DNA of 64,000 nucleotides, from contig VNKQ01000007.1 of NCBI GenBank assembly GCA_016508695.1, positions 1,178,001 through 1,242,000 of the forward strand, written 5' to 3'. A program made the translations under genes and the position numbers. Shown here piece by piece: positions 34,300 through 46,464 of the stretch. Numbering within the stretch: the first letter of the stretch is position 1; the number at the start of each line of letters is the position of its first letter. The notes beneath the pieces are model-generated. The model saw only the letters and a list, made by a program, of their open reading frames with translations, did not search any database and had not been told where the DNA came from. Source of the stretch: Hyphodiscus hymeniophilus (lineage: Eukaryota > Ascomycota > Leotiomycetes > Helotiales > Hyphodiscaceae).

Positions 34300-34946
34300 A
34301 GCAGTCTTGGCCCCATGCAATACCAACACTTGTGTCAACCCTGATCGGTCATTCTCTTCAAAAATATCTACTTTCGGCAAGTCTTGCCTCATGACTTGTG
34401 AGGTGATAGCTGAGTCACAAGCATGTCTCTATCAAATTGAACGGCAAGCCTTAGCTTTGGTTAGCCTGCCAACCGTCTTTTGATGCCGCTTCGAGACGTG
34501 GTTCCATGATATATATCACAATGTTTGCACCCTATCCTCATTACTCAAGTTGGCTTTGTGATTCTGAAAGCCTTGAGAGTCAGCCCAAGCATTCAGCATT
34601 TCCCGTATCATGATTCACGACTGTTGAATACTCTTTCTGCAGGTCTTCCTGGACAGATGTCCCGATTCTGGTAATTCAACTCTATCAAGCAGCCATTCTT
34701 TTCATCAATCAATGGTCGACGATGACGAATATTGTTCCAAGCTTTTCTTGGCACCCAGTTTGGATTCAACTCCATCAAGCAGCCATTCTTTTTATCGAGC
34801 AACGTCCGACGATGACGAATATTGTCCCAAACTTTTCCTAGCACCCAGTTTGGAAGCCAATCCTCGAAAATACAAATTGCCTCGAGTACAACAGCAGCAA
34901 CAACAGGACACCCATAACACAAATCTCCCGACAACACAGATCGATC
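34300..34946. other. Region with a 90-bp tandem duplication upstream of the F-box-like gene
   Basis: 647 bp. Apart from the duplication at 34675-34854 it has a short CAG/CAA-rich tract near 34890. A frame at 34712-34972 (+) reads the duplicated unit twice (DDDEYCxKLFLAPSL), overlaps the start of the next gene in another frame, and could be an upstream coding exon or chance. Confidence 0.5.
34675..34854. repeat. 90-bp imperfect tandem duplication
   Basis: Two copies, 34675-34764 and 34765-34854, both beginning TTCAACTC and ending near GCACCCAGTTTGGA. They differ at roughly ten positions. The unit is exactly 30 codons, so a frame crossing it stays open on both strands. Confidence 0.88.
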
Positions 34947-35890
34947 ATGAATCCAATGCTCGATTCTGCTAGCAAAGCGCCATTTGAGCAAAACATGGAC
35001 GCAGAAGAATTGCTCCAGATGCAGAACGCTCAATCCCTTACCAAGCCTCGACTTCCAGTAGAGCTCCAGCTCCAAATCCTCAAGAACTTGGTTCTCCCCG
35101 CACATCCATGTATACCGTACCATGTGCAACTGTGCATGAGTGAATGGACATGCATCAAGACCCTCCTCCACGCTGAACTCGACTGTTGCGACGGCCCGCC
35201 TCTCATCATACCGCCCCACAACATTCTCACAGTGAACAAGAAGTGGCGAGACGAAGCACTGAAGTATTTCTTCGCCAACAACACATTCGTATTCGATACA
35301 AATTGCGATGAACTGGCCCAACCATTGGCAGATAAAAGCTGGTCATGGGCAAAGCTGCGAGATCCCCACGCCACTCGACTGCTCGATTTCGTGGATCACC
35401 CTGAATGGAAAGACCGAGGATCAGATGTGTGGAGATTGAATTTCTCTAACAAGAGAACACCGAATTCCATAAGCTCCATACACGAAGAGCATCTCGATCG
35501 ATATCGCTATTCGATCCGGAAAATGGTGCTGATATACCAAGCACACTACGCTCGTGCCGCCTTCCCCCTGCAGTGTCGGACTGGGACTGGGTGCTCAAGG
35601 TTGACTGGGAAACGCTGCCTAATCTTGAGGAACTCCATCTTGATATGACAGGTTTGCTGGACTTGCATCGCTACGAGTATGTGCCGTGGGTTCAAGTTGG
35701 CGCTCTTGTGGCGCATGCGGATAGGATGAAGTGTCTGAAGCTGAAAAAACTCGTTTTGATGAATGTTAGTTTTGGTCCAGGTGAGGGAGCTAAACATGTT
35801 AGGGAGTCGATAGAGGCTTTCAAGAAGATGTTTGGGCAGGCGCTGAGCCCTGATGGCAAGATTGAAATCCAGGATTATCAAGAGTGGTGA
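34947..35890 (+). CDS. F-box-like protein, structure uncertain
   Basis: A short F-box-like motif (LPVELQLQILKNL) lies near residues 30-45. The rest resembles a fungal family with Trp-rich segments (KKWRDEALKYFF, DWDWVLKVDWETLPNLEELHLD). Two models explain the frame change near 35530-35600. The first is an intron at 35526-35599 (74 nt, exons 34947-35525 and 35600-35890, 289 aa), which is in frame. The second is a one- or two-base lesion near 35565, in which case the residues VLIYQAHYARA and SDWDWVLK would be coding, as their composition suggests. F-box proteins usually bring substrates to SCF ligases; no substrate can be proposed. A second ATG at 34995 is also possible. Confidence 0.5.
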
Positions 35891-37852
35891 TTAGCGGGTA
35901 GAAGACAGTAAGGTGGTATTGGATAATAAGTGTTCTGGTAAGTAGAAGCTGTGGTTGTTTTTGTTTTTCAAGATCAATTTCTTCTAGGCTATGTCTTAAT
36001 TAGTAAAATATCATATCATTCTTCTATCATGTGCCCACTTAGCCTCGGGGGAAGATTGAAGTTACTCGAAATGGTCGTTTTTGCCAAGGGAAAGTAGTTG
36101 GAGATGAATTGACTCGCAAATGGTACTTCACTACTCTTGAAGCGAGGTGAGCTCCCACATACACCTGACGATGTGATTGCAGCCTGCCATCGGCATCCCA
36201 TCACATAGATGCTCAAGTCAACGAATACACATCAGCACTCTCTTTGATCTTGATGTGTTCCAAGGTAGATACGCAAATGAGAGGGATGACCCTTACTCCT
36301 TGCTTCGAAGCCAGGAATGTCCCCCGCAACGACGGCAAGTCTGCTCTCCCAGAGCCACTTTGAAGAGTTCATGGATGATGGATCCTTCAGACCCGAATGA
36401 ACTTAATCTGGATTTCCGTCATTACCATGTAAGTTCCTTTCCGTTGTGCTGCCGTACCGCTCTAAAAGCCTTCAAAACCAAAAGCAGGTCGTTATCGAAG
36501 TCTGTTAAATTATTTGTAGAGCCGTAAGAGATGAGGGCAAGATCAAAAAAGGCTACCGGTGGGAAGAAGCAATGTTTGGCTGGTCTGAATACCATGTGTC
36601 TCTTTTCTGCAACACTTTCAAGCACTGATGGCGGAATCTTATGGTGGCTCCATTGATCGTAAGTGATGCCTTCTTCAATTCATATTAATTAAAGCCAATG
36701 AAACTCCTCCGCCAATGGTTCATTTCTGTACCACTTTGTCGTGTACAAGTAAGACTGAGACCTCATCTGATATTCAGTACAATAATATCCAAAGCACAAC
36801 ACATCATGGATACCATTCTTCTTAGGATTTCCGCCTCGGACTTTATCTTGAGTGTCGCCGTTTTACAACATACGACCAGGGTATGGCCAATGACGATAGC
36901 TGTCCCATCGCGAGGTAGTATGTGTATTGAATTCAGCTCTTTGGCCTAATCCTTTTGATTACCATGAATATTGAACATACATTCATATGGCCCCGATCCT
37001 GATGATCTCATGTCGAAGCTTCGCCCTTTGGCTCGGCGCAACGCTCATCAGGTTGAGCTCCCAGTTCGACCCCACCAAAACACTAGCCTTGAAGCCCTAT
37101 ACAGCAGCTAGGTACTGTGCTGTTGAGGCCAGTAGATGGAGAAACCGAGTCAATCATCTCTGCCTCACTGGAAAAGGCAGAAACCGCCGAATGCGACAGG
37201 TCCAATGGAAGTTCTTCGTGTAAGAGGAATTTCCCAGGATCCGCCTGCATACTAAACATCTTGGGGTCATGGAAAGTAAGAGTATTGAGGCATTGCGGAG
37301 ACACTAGGATTTATACTGGCTGTCAAAAATACAGTTGAGGGCGTCGAATTTGCCGACATTGGGGATGATGCCAATTATAGAGTAACTACACGCTACTATC
37401 AATCTTTCGGTACGCAAGTGTTTTGCACGCGCATGCCGCTCGCCACAAACGGGTCTGGAAGGTCTGATAGACCAGAAATAGGGCTGGCTATTCATAGTAA
37501 CAGAAACCTATGTTGTGTTCTGCAACTACACAGTTCGCTTGTACACAGTTCGCTCGCTGAAAGATTTAAAAATCTCAAAGAACTCCTACCATGTATCAAC
37601 GCTAGAAACCTGCCAGGATCCAATGCATTCCTATTATTGGGCCCTTAGTTCCAATACTCCTTGAGAGATTCCCTCGCTTCGAAAGAGGAATTTGCCCCAA
37701 AGCCCGATCCAGTCCGGTTTAGATCCCCTCACTATGTCATTCACCAGATTCGTCATTCAACGGAACTCCATTGCTGCAAAACAACCTCGATCCTCAACAT
37801 GCTTAAGCTCTAGCTGCTGGAACCTAGTTGACAAATTAGTAGACGTCGTGTG
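35891..37852. other. Gene-poor region, nothing recognised
   Basis: About 2 kb between the F-box-like gene and the 3' end of the Gid4 gene. Open frames of 60-116 codons on both strands have no domain or splice partner. It could include UTRs and old repeat DNA. Confidence 0.5.
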
Positions 37853-38878
37853 TCAGGATGGAAGGACATACTTTTCGCTCTTTGCATGGAAATATATACC
37901 GCTAACCGTTCCCTGGATTTGATTGAAGCAGATATAGTAAAAGCCCTCAAAACTTGCGCCACTGATTGTCCTTACTCGATGGTCAGGAACCAAGAAGTGT
38001 TCTTTCCAACGCATAAATATATTCTCTCGTTGCGCCAATCCTGGAATGTGAAGGTTACCTTTCCGAGCTTGTTTTTGAAAAGGACGAAAAGCCGAAAATT
38101 TTGCCCAATGGGTAAGATCCGTCTTGTCTGATGAGCCCCAATCTTGATGTTGTGTGAGGAAGGAGTATTTCGTGCCGATGATCTCGCCTTCGAAGTAAGT
38201 TGTGAGGGTTGGGTGATCTTCTGTCAGACCTAATTGATTCCACAAGCATCAGCGATTCTGTATCTATACTACGTTGAGACTATTCCCTTCATACCTTGTA
38301 TTCTTAGATATCCGCATAGGAACGATTCTCTCATATCTACATGCTTGATCTCAACCTGGACATCGTAGACTTGACGCTCGGATTGTTGAGTGCCATGGAA
38401 TCTGCTGCCGGCGCGCAGAAAAGAGGATGGAGAGGATGGTATGAGCTATAGAGAGGATTAATACGCTGGATATCGGATATGATAGAAGAGGAAGTTGACA
38501 TACTCGGACGTTTGAGAAGTCATAGCCCATGGAGGGCGAACTAAGGTCTGCGCTTGCCAGAATAGACAATTCGCTTTCTCCTAGTTTACTATCGGCATGT
38601 GTACTCATGGGAGACAGCATGTCGGGACCCGTACTTGTTTCTTCCTCGATATCCATTCGTTTGACGTCTTGCTCGCCAGCAATGTGACTCTCCGTTGAAC
38701 CGGGATAATGCGAATCTGTCGGGGGAGGCGTTGGCTGTTGATAAACTTCTGGCGCTGCCACTATGTCTGATTCACCAGTATGATCCATCTCTGCCCTCCT
38801 CCAACTTGATCTGTCATCTTCAGGTGGGCATGAGGGGTTGATCGATGGATTCGCATGGTGATTCTCGTCGCTCGGCAT
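37853..38878 (-). CDS. GID4: Gid4/Vid24 substrate receptor of the GID E3 ligase
   Basis: Receptor that binds Pro/N-degron substrates, such as gluconeogenic enzymes, for ubiquitination by the GID/CTLH complex. Exons 38878-38504, 38445-38295 and 38229-37853 give 300 aa; both introns (58 and 65 nt) join in frame. The core starts at SFLRAGSRFHGTQQS, then QVYDVQVEIKHVDM. The hallmark TTYFEGEIIG is followed by DLTHWAKFSAF, the segment IFMRWKEHFLVPDH, and the closing ISGASFEGFYYICF and IYFHAKSEKYVLPS. The first 125 residues are acidic, Ser/Pro-rich and probably disordered. An ATG further upstream at about 38959 is in frame but would add a hydrophobic leader not expected for this cytosolic protein. 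Confidence 0.92.
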
Positions 38879-39541
38879 GTTTTGCGCCCGCGGCTGTATT
38901 GAAAAGAAGGTAAAGGTACTGATACAAGAAGAACAGAATATGTAGGGGGTAATGGGCAATTTAGATGGACATGGCCGCCGATATCAATTCACTGCTCTCC
39001 TACAATCGTGGATGAGAAATGGGCAATCGATATATCATGCGATGGAGGAGGTTCTCTAAGTTCTTACTCTATTAAGGTAGGTCCGTCACAGAAGCGAGGC
39101 GAGGCGGAAATCCTCACTAAAAAAGCCTCCCCACAACTACAGATCGGCATGCACTCGTGGTGGCAGTCTTTTGGTGACAAAAGAAGAGCGACCAGGCCAG
39201 AATCATTTTTCATATATTTGTCAATCTCAAATCTAGCCCTGTCATCAGCGATGGACTATCAAAAATCCCCAGAGATGATCGAGCCTTCTTGCAAATTGCA
39301 TGAGTGTGCCCACATGTCGGCGATTCAGGCTTTTACCCCTCCAAGCCTTGTTCACCGAGCTCCCTCAAGTAGACTACTCATGATAGGTGCCAATTGCCCA
39401 TAGATTCAAGATCATGAGGAGCAATATGAATACACCGCAGTCTGAAAGATCGTGATGTCTTCATTCCCTACTCTATGGTATCCTTTTTGTATGCCAATGT
39501 TCGCCAGACGCCTCAATTTCCAGCCCCATGGATGTCCTCAC
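38879..39541. other. Intergenic, nothing recognised
   Basis: 663 bp between the Gid4 start and the Mago stop, both on the minus strand. It should hold the Gid4 promoter and Mago 3' UTR. An open frame at 39008-39403 (+) lacks features. Confidence 0.5.
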
Positions 39542-40278
39542 CTAAATAGGCTTGATTTTGAAATGCAGAGCGATCAAAGAGAACACCAATGCCTTCAGGT
39601 CTTGGACGAGATAGTAGAAGACGCGCAGACCCTCGGGATCTTGGGATTCGGTAACATCGACGAGAGAACCAATCTTGGCAGTCTATAGAGCACAATGGAA
39701 TTAACTTTTTCTCTCCAGAAATATTAGATAGCAGGACCTACCTCGAAAGAAATGTGTTCGCTGCCTAATCTGATCTCCAATTCCTGACGACCATCCTTGT
39801 TCTTCTGGGGCCATTTGCCGTCATCTTCCCTGTGTAATTGTAAGCCAAAAAGTCTTCCAATTGATCCAAGAAACACGTACTTCATGATTTCGCTCGTCTT
39901 GATAATGCGTTTGATCTCATCTACCATCAGGGAGCTAACACACACTGCAAAGACGTTGATCAGCCAAAATAGGGCGTTTGAGAGAGAGCGCGACATACTC
40001 TCTTTCCGAATGAGTGAGTCGTTCCGGTAGTTTGAGTTGTTCGCATATCGCGCAGATGCACTCCTTCCATCTCCTAAGACCCGAAAATCGAACTCTATTC
40101 CACACAATCAGAGCTTAGGTGGGGTAAGGATTCCAGGTTCGAGATTCTCACCAAGGAACTCGTGGCCATGTCGACCTTGATGCCCTGAACTTCGGATGTA
40201 TGTTAGCAAATAGAGTTCGATTTTGACGCTGTATACTTACTAGTAGCGAATGTAGAAAGGCTCATTAGAGGCGGCCAT
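39542..40278 (-). CDS. MAGO: Mago nashi, exon junction complex core protein
   Basis: Forms the Mago-Y14 heterodimer that locks eIF4A3 on spliced mRNA. Six exons: 40278-40241, 40189-40152, 40094-39999, 39944-39881, 39829-39742 and 39682-39542. Five introns (51, 57, 54, 51 and 59 nt) give 154 aa, the usual length. Highly conserved segments are rebuilt across the junctions: FYIRYYSGHQGRHGHEFLEF, then DFRVLGDGRSASARYANNSN, IRKEMCVSSLMVDEIKRII, EDDGKWPQKNKDGRQELEI, ISFETAKIGSLVDV and the C-terminal LHFKIKPI. The match to Mago is near-complete. Introns 3 and 4 are multiples of three and free of stops (see findings). It is divergent from the beta-COP gene with 377 bp between starts. Confidence 0.96.
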
Positions 40279-40655
40279 ATTTTGCTTGATATTGACGTTG
40301 TTCAAGAAAGGCTGAGGCTTTCGGACAACTAGAAGAATCTCCGCTGCTTTAACCTTTTAAACATTCGCTCTAGGCGGCACTACTTTGGCGACACTTTCCA
40401 GTGGACACCTCTTAACCCACGACCGTATAAGTTGTACTTCTGAAGCGCAACAGGTTTACCACGACTCGTCTCTCTTTGCACCAAGGGACCATCAAGCATT
40501 GTCTCGTATCCGATAATTCGCCCCTAATTTTATCGAAATCTACGAAGCAATCCCAGAGACGCACACGCACGCATTCCAATATTCCCTTGACCCTTCCCGA
40601 CTGAGCCCAGACAATTGCAGCAGCGTGCTGCCTCACTCGCCGCGATTTCGCCAAT
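40279..40655. other. Bidirectional promoter of Mago and beta-COP genes
   Basis: 377 bp between two divergent housekeeping starts. No clear TATA box, as expected for such genes. Nothing else is recognised. Confidence 0.6.
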
Positions 40656-43600
40656 ATGGCGTCCTTCCTAGAGAGCTCGTACAGTCTGGTGCACCAGGAC
40701 AATACCGCAGATGTGCCAACCATGTCGGAGCTGCGGACGCAGCTGGAGAAGGGCACAGATGAAAGCAAGGTGGAAACTATGAAGCGCGTCCTTACAATCA
40801 TGCTGAATGGCGATCCAATGCCTCAGCTACTTATGCATATCATACGATTTGTTATGCCGTCAAAGCATAAGGCCTTGAAAAAGCTCCTTTATTTCTACTA
40901 TGAGATATGCCCCAAACTGGATGCCAGTGGAAAGCTCAAACAAGAGATGATTCTTGTCTGGTAAAATCACTTAATTCAACATTTTTCAACTTCCGACTGA
41001 TATCATATAGCAACGGCATTCGAAATGATCTCCAACATCCCAATGAATACATCCGAGGTAACACACTGCGGTTCCTGTGCAAGCTTCGCGAAGCCGAGCT
41101 GATTGAACCCCTCTTATCATCTGCACGCTCTTGCCTGGAGCACCGACATGCATATGTCCGCAAGAATGCTGTCTACGCTGTGGCATCCATCTTTCAACAC
41201 TCAGAGAGTCTCATACCTGATGCTCCCGAGCTTATAGCCACCTTCCTCGAGAGTGAAAGCGATCATACTTGTAAACGCAATGCATTTGCGGCACTTGTTA
41301 GCATTAGCCATGAGAAGGCGCTGGCATATTTGAGCACTGTCTTCGATGGAATACCAAATGCAGATGAGCTTCTACAGTTGGTTGAGTTGGAGTTCATTCG
41401 AAAGGATGCGGTCCAAAACTCGCAGAATAAGGTATGCATTGTGAAATTCAAAGACGTATATAGGGTGTAGCTCACATATACTAGGCTCGCTATCTGAGAC
41501 TTATTTTCGATCTTCTAGAGGCTGGCGCAACCACCGTGGTTTATGAAGCTGCCTCATCATTGACTGCACTTACGAACAACCCCGTTGCGGTCAAGGCGGC
41601 AGCCTCAAAATTCATCGAGCTCAGCATCAAGGAGGCAGATAACAACGTCAAGCTCATCGTACTCGACCGTGTAGATGCATTAAGACAAAAGAACGAGGGT
41701 GTACTGGACGACCTTACGATGGAAATCCTACGAGTTTTGTCAAGCCCTGACATTGATGTTCGGAAGAAGGCCTTGGAACTCGCTCTTGAAATGGTCTCCA
41801 GCAAGAATGTCGAAGAAGTCGTCTTGCTTTTGAAAAAGGAATTGTCGAAGACCGTTGATCAGGAATACGAGAAGAACAACGAATACCGACAATTGCTGAT
41901 CCACTCGATACACCAATGTGCTATTAAATTCTCCGAGGTCGCTGCTAGCGTGGTTGGGCTTTTGATGGACTTTATTGCAGATTTCAACAATACCTCAGCC
42001 GTAGATGTCATATCTTTCGTGAAGGAGGTAGTCGAAAAATTCCCCAAACTGCGCCCCTCAATTGTCGAGCGCTTGGTCTCCACTTTGAACGAAGTCCGGG
42101 CTGGAAAGGTGTACCGGGGAGCTCTTTGGATTGTGGGAGAATATTCTCTGGAAGCTAAAGATATCAGAGACGTATGGAAGCAGATTCGAGCAAGTTTGGG
42201 CGAAATTCCCATCCTGGCCTCGGAACAACGCCTTCTCGATGAGGCCACTGATGGAATTGAACCACCCAAAGAGCCCGAACAAGTCAATGGCCATGCAAAG
42301 TCTGCTCCCACAGGATCACGCAGGGTACTTGCTGATGGTACGTACGCCACTGAAAGCGCTCTCACAAGTCAGTCGGCAGTCGCTGCAAAATTAGAAGCCG
42401 TCAAGGCTGCACAAAAACCACCTCTTCGGCAGCTTATTCTGGATGGAGATTATTACTTGGCTTCTGTCCTCTCTTCCACCCTCACCAAGCTCGTCATGCG
42501 GCACTCAGAAATTTCACCTGATAAAGCCCGAACAAATGCTCTCCGAGCTGAAGCTATGCTAATTATGATTTCCATTATCCGCGTTGGGCAGTCACAATTC
42601 GTTAAGGCGCCCATCGACGAGGATTCCGTCGACAGGATCATGACGTGTGTAAGATCACTCGCAGAGTTTGCTCAGAACAAGGACCTTGAGACGGTGTTCT
42701 TGGACGACACACGAAAGGCTTTCCGGGCTATGGTACAAGTGGAGGAGAAGAAGCGAGCGGCCAAGGAGGCTGTTGAGAAAGCGAAGACCGCAGTCCAGGT
42801 CGACGATGTTGTTTCGATCAGACAGCTCGCGAAAAAGAATGCCGGAGACGGAACCGACGAAATCGAGCTTGATCTTGAGAAGGCCACTGGCGGTGACTCA
42901 ACGGTGGAAGATCTGTCTTCGAAGCTGAGTCGCGTCGTCCAATTGACTGGCTTCTCGGATCCAGTATATGCCGAGGCATATGTCAAGGTCCACCAGTTCG
43001 ATATTGTTCTCGACGTTCTGTTGGTGAATCAAACTACAGAAACACTCCAAAATCTTTCTGTCGAATTTGCTACGTTAGGTGATCTCAAGGTCGTGGAAAG
43101 ACCAACTACTCAAAATCTTGGCCCACATGACTTCCAGAATGTGCAATCTACGATCAAGGTTTCATCGACAGATACGGGTGTCATATTTGGAAATGTTGTC
43201 TACGATGGCGCCAGCTCAACAGAGAACAATGTGGTCATCTTGAATGACGTTCATGTTGATATTATGGACTACATTCAACCTGCAGTTTGCACAGAAACTC
43301 AATTCCGTACCATGTGGACCGAATTTGAGTGGGAGAACAAGGTCAACATCAATTCGAAAGCCAAGTCATTGCGAGATTTCTTGACGCAATTAATGGCTTG
43401 CACGAACATGAGCTGCTTGACACCGGAGGCTTCATTGAAGGGTGACTGTCAGTTTTTGAGTGCGAATTTATATGCTCGGAGTGTGTTTGGTGAGTTCAGA
43501 TCCTGTTTTGCTACATTCAGCGCTAACAGTTCTTAGGTGAGGATGCACTTGCAAACCTGAGTATCGAAAAAGAGGGTGAAGATGGGCCAGTGACCGGCTT

Positions 43601-43685
43601 TGTGCGCATTCGGAGTAGATCACAAGGCCTGGCTCTGAGTCTTGGATCACTCAAGGGCTTGAACAAGGTTGGGGAAGCTGCTTGA
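40656..43685 (+). CDS. SEC26: Coatomer subunit beta (beta-COP)
   Basis: Component of the COPI coat for Golgi-to-ER and intra-Golgi transport. Exons 40656-40960, 41011-41431, 41485-43489 and 43537-43685 give 959 aa, normal for the family; introns are 50, 53 and 47 nt, all in frame. The N-terminal adaptin-like helical solenoid starts almost at once (SELRTQLEKGTDESKVETMK) and includes HPNEYIRGNTLRFLCKL and RKNAVYAVASI. A charged linker follows (about residues 500-610). The C-terminal appendage includes DPVYAEAYVKVHQFDIVLDV and FRTMWTEFEWENKV. The very end (SLGSLKGLNKVGEAA) lies on the last exon. Confidence 0.95.
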
Positions 43686-44454
43686 TTCTAGACAATCCAG
43701 TACGACGATTGAGCAACTGGAAGTCTCGGTTTCGACTTCGAGGGCAATCACGGTCCTGACTGTCCGAGGCGCTTGGTACTGCATTGGATTCCGCGAGGAC
43801 AGAAAGTTGTGTGCGAATAAGCCCGCTTTTGCGAGTCACGATGAATGGCGCAGAAAAAGCAAAAGGAGTTCTCTAGACCCAGGAGCATTGCAATAAACAT
43901 GTCCGAACTCTTCTGATCCCGACCCCAAATAAGATCTGAATTCGATGTGCCTGCATTAGTGAGTCCAATGCCTGAGTTTGGCATGTGACAGATATCCACC
44001 CCACTGAATGTGCCGAAGGGGTCTCTTTCGTATAGCGTGTTGCGCGTCTGTGGTCGTGTACAAAGCCTAGGCATTGAACGGGCCCGGGCGAATAATGTAT
44101 TTCCGTGCCAACATGACCACAATGTTCTTCGGAGTACGAGCCGGATTCTGCAACTACGAGTGCCTGTAACCAGGAATAGGAGGCAATCAAGGTCGCACGA
44201 CTGCGCCACCCTGCTAGACCGGGCAATATGCGCAAAGAGGAAAGGAGGCTTCCTCGTTGTGTCTCTTGTCGTGTATCTTGGCTCTGAGGAGTAGGTGAGG
44301 CAAGAAGCTGGTTGGTTCATTAGGCTAGTGGTCCAGGCGCGGAACCTCACCCGTGACAATACATAAACCTCACAAAGGATACAACTTCTCTTCGCCGCCA
44401 ACTTCTGCTTCACCTTGTCGACAGTACGATGCTTGGGCTATCAGAGCACAAATC
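43686..44454. other. Intergenic, nothing recognised
   Basis: 769 bp between beta-COP and the sphingoid base kinase, both rightward. A 221-codon minus-strand open frame (43748-44413) overlaps it; its Cys/Arg/Ser-rich composition and lack of a domain suggest chance. Confidence 0.5.
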
Positions 44455-46160
44455 ATGACTACAGCAGCAATGGCAACAGATAATCCCTTTGTCGATCCCA
44501 TCGCTTCCTTCGAGGAGCATGGACGGGACCACTCCTTTGCTGTTGACTCCACGTTACCGGTTGGCAAGAATGCCTCGTTGACTCTGGGTACCGACTCTCT
44601 GATCGTCCTTGGTGAGTAGGAGATGAAGCGCCGAACGAAGCAGGCACTGACATCTGGTTCAGATGAGGCGTTTGAGAAAAGGGACCGGACGAATTGCTGC
44701 GGTCTCTGGCCATCAGGTACATATACAGTTAGGCTGGGGCTTCTTTGATATGAGCTGACAACGACACAGGCACTGCAAACACACGCGCGATACCCTTCTA
44801 CAACATCCTCTGGGCCGAACTCCAGGATGACGAGCTCAGGATCGACTATGCTTCACCTGCATCAAAAACGGTGGTCCGCGCCGCGACTCTGAAATATCCC
44901 TTTGAAAGACAGACCTTAGAGGTGGTACATAAGTGGATTATTAAGTTACTGGATCGCTCGTATGGAGAATCTCAGCGGATAAAACGGATGAAAGTCCTGG
45001 TAAATCCTCACAGCGGCAAAGGCAGTGCGGAGAAATGGTATCACCGAGACGTGGAGCCGCTGCTCATAGCAGCCCGATGCACTATTGATATGCAGAAGAC
45101 GAAATATAGTGGGGAGGCTGTGGAAATTGCGGAGAAAATGGATATCGAGGCTTTTGACGTGGTTGCGTCTTGCTCCGGGGATGGATTGCCATACGAGGTG
45201 TTCAACGGGCTTGCTAAGAGAGCGGATGCTAAGAAGGCGCTGACGAAGATTGCGGTGGTCAACTTACCCTGCGGCAGTGGGAATGCGATGAGCTGGAACC
45301 TCAATGGAACAGACAGCAACAGCCTAGCTACGCTGGCTGTGATCAAGGGAATTCCTACCCCACTGGACCTGATATCAATAACGCAAGGGGAGACCAGAAC
45401 ACTTAGCTTCCTGTCGCAATCTGTTGGAATCGTAGCAGAGTCCGATCTGGCTACAGAAAATCTGCGATGGATGGGAGGACAACGATTTACATACGGTTTT
45501 CTTGTACGGCTTTGGGAGAAAGCGCTGTATCCTTGCGATATTGCTATAAAGGTGGCAATAGATGATAAGCCATCGATCAAGGAGCACTACAGGAGAGAAA
45601 AGAGTAACCACGAACCAGCCAGTGAACGACGAGGTTACAGGAATCTGCTAGATGATGATGCATCAGCCAGCAGTGGGAACGACGATGGGTTACCGTCCCT
45701 CAGATATGGCACAGTTAACGATAAGCTGCCAGAAGGGTGGGAGTTGGTTCCTTACGACAGATTAGGGAACTTTTATTGCGGAAATGTAAGTCGATTTCCC
45801 TTTTTTCACTGCCCATACTTACAATTATAGATGGCATATATGGCTGCAGACTCTGTCTTCTTCCAAGCCGCGCTTCCCAATGATGGCTACATGGATCTGG
45901 TTTGTATCAACGGCGACATTCCTCGCACAACAGCGATAAAAATGATGCTTGGAGTCGAAAACGGCAATTTTTTCGACATGCCAGGCGTCTGGTACCGCAA
46001 AGTCCTCGGCTATCGAATTATTCCCAAAAGTAAAGGAGATGGATATATCAGCATAGACGGAGAGCGCGTTCCTTTCCAGCCGTTCCAAGCAGAAGTTCAT
46101 AAGGGGCTTGGCACGGTTCTTTCGAAATCTGGGCATATGTACGAGGCGCCTGGGCTCTAA
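44455..46160 (+). CDS. Sphingoid long-chain base kinase (Lcb4/Lcb5 type)
   Basis: Phosphorylates sphingoid bases such as dihydrosphingosine and phytosphingosine. Exons 44455-44611, 44663-44716, 44770-45785 and 45831-46160 give 518 aa; introns are 51, 53, 53 and 45 nt... the three introns are 44612-44662, 44717-44769 and 45786-45830, all in frame. The diacylglycerol-kinase-like catalytic domain begins KVLVNPHSGKGSA (nucleotide loop), has SCSGDGLPYEVFNG (the GDG motif), and VNLPCGSGNAMSWNL. An acidic, Ser-rich insert near residues 380-410 separates the two lobes, as in fungal Lcb4. The C-terminal lobe includes DGYMDLVCINGD and ISIDGERVPFQPFQAEVH. An alternative start at 44470 is equally possible. 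Confidence 0.9.
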
Positions 46161-46464
46161 CCTTGCATTGTTTTGACTTTATGTGGTGGTGCGATGGCTT
46201 GAGGGTGGCGTTTGCAAAAGCCTTCCGGGAACAGACGAAAGATTCGAGGTCTGAGGAGATGAGACTTGACTAAGTACAATGATACCCAGAGATGTGGATC
46301 GCTAAGGCGATGCTCTTGAGATGTATTGAGATATCTTCTGTATACCCCACAAAAATATGATCGTTGCATTTTCCAGAACTCCTCGCCATTACTCCTGTTC
46401 CTATGATTGCAAAAGCCGTGACTTTTCGACTCCACCTGAGCACCAACCTTATCTGGCCATCAAT
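46161..46464. other. Short convergent intergenic region
   Basis: 304 bp between the convergent stops of the sphingoid base kinase and Rrp1 genes. Nothing recognised. Confidence 0.6.

Noticed and set aside
34608..35321. 237-codon open frame on the minus strand
   Set aside because: It is antisense to the F-box-like gene and stays open partly because the 90-bp duplication is 30 codons. Composition is Cys/Trp/His-rich and no domain is visible.
43748..44413. 221-codon open frame on the minus strand
   Set aside because: It lies between two conserved plus-strand genes and overlaps the end of neither by a shared domain. Cys/Arg/Ser-rich composition and lack of any motif suggest chance.
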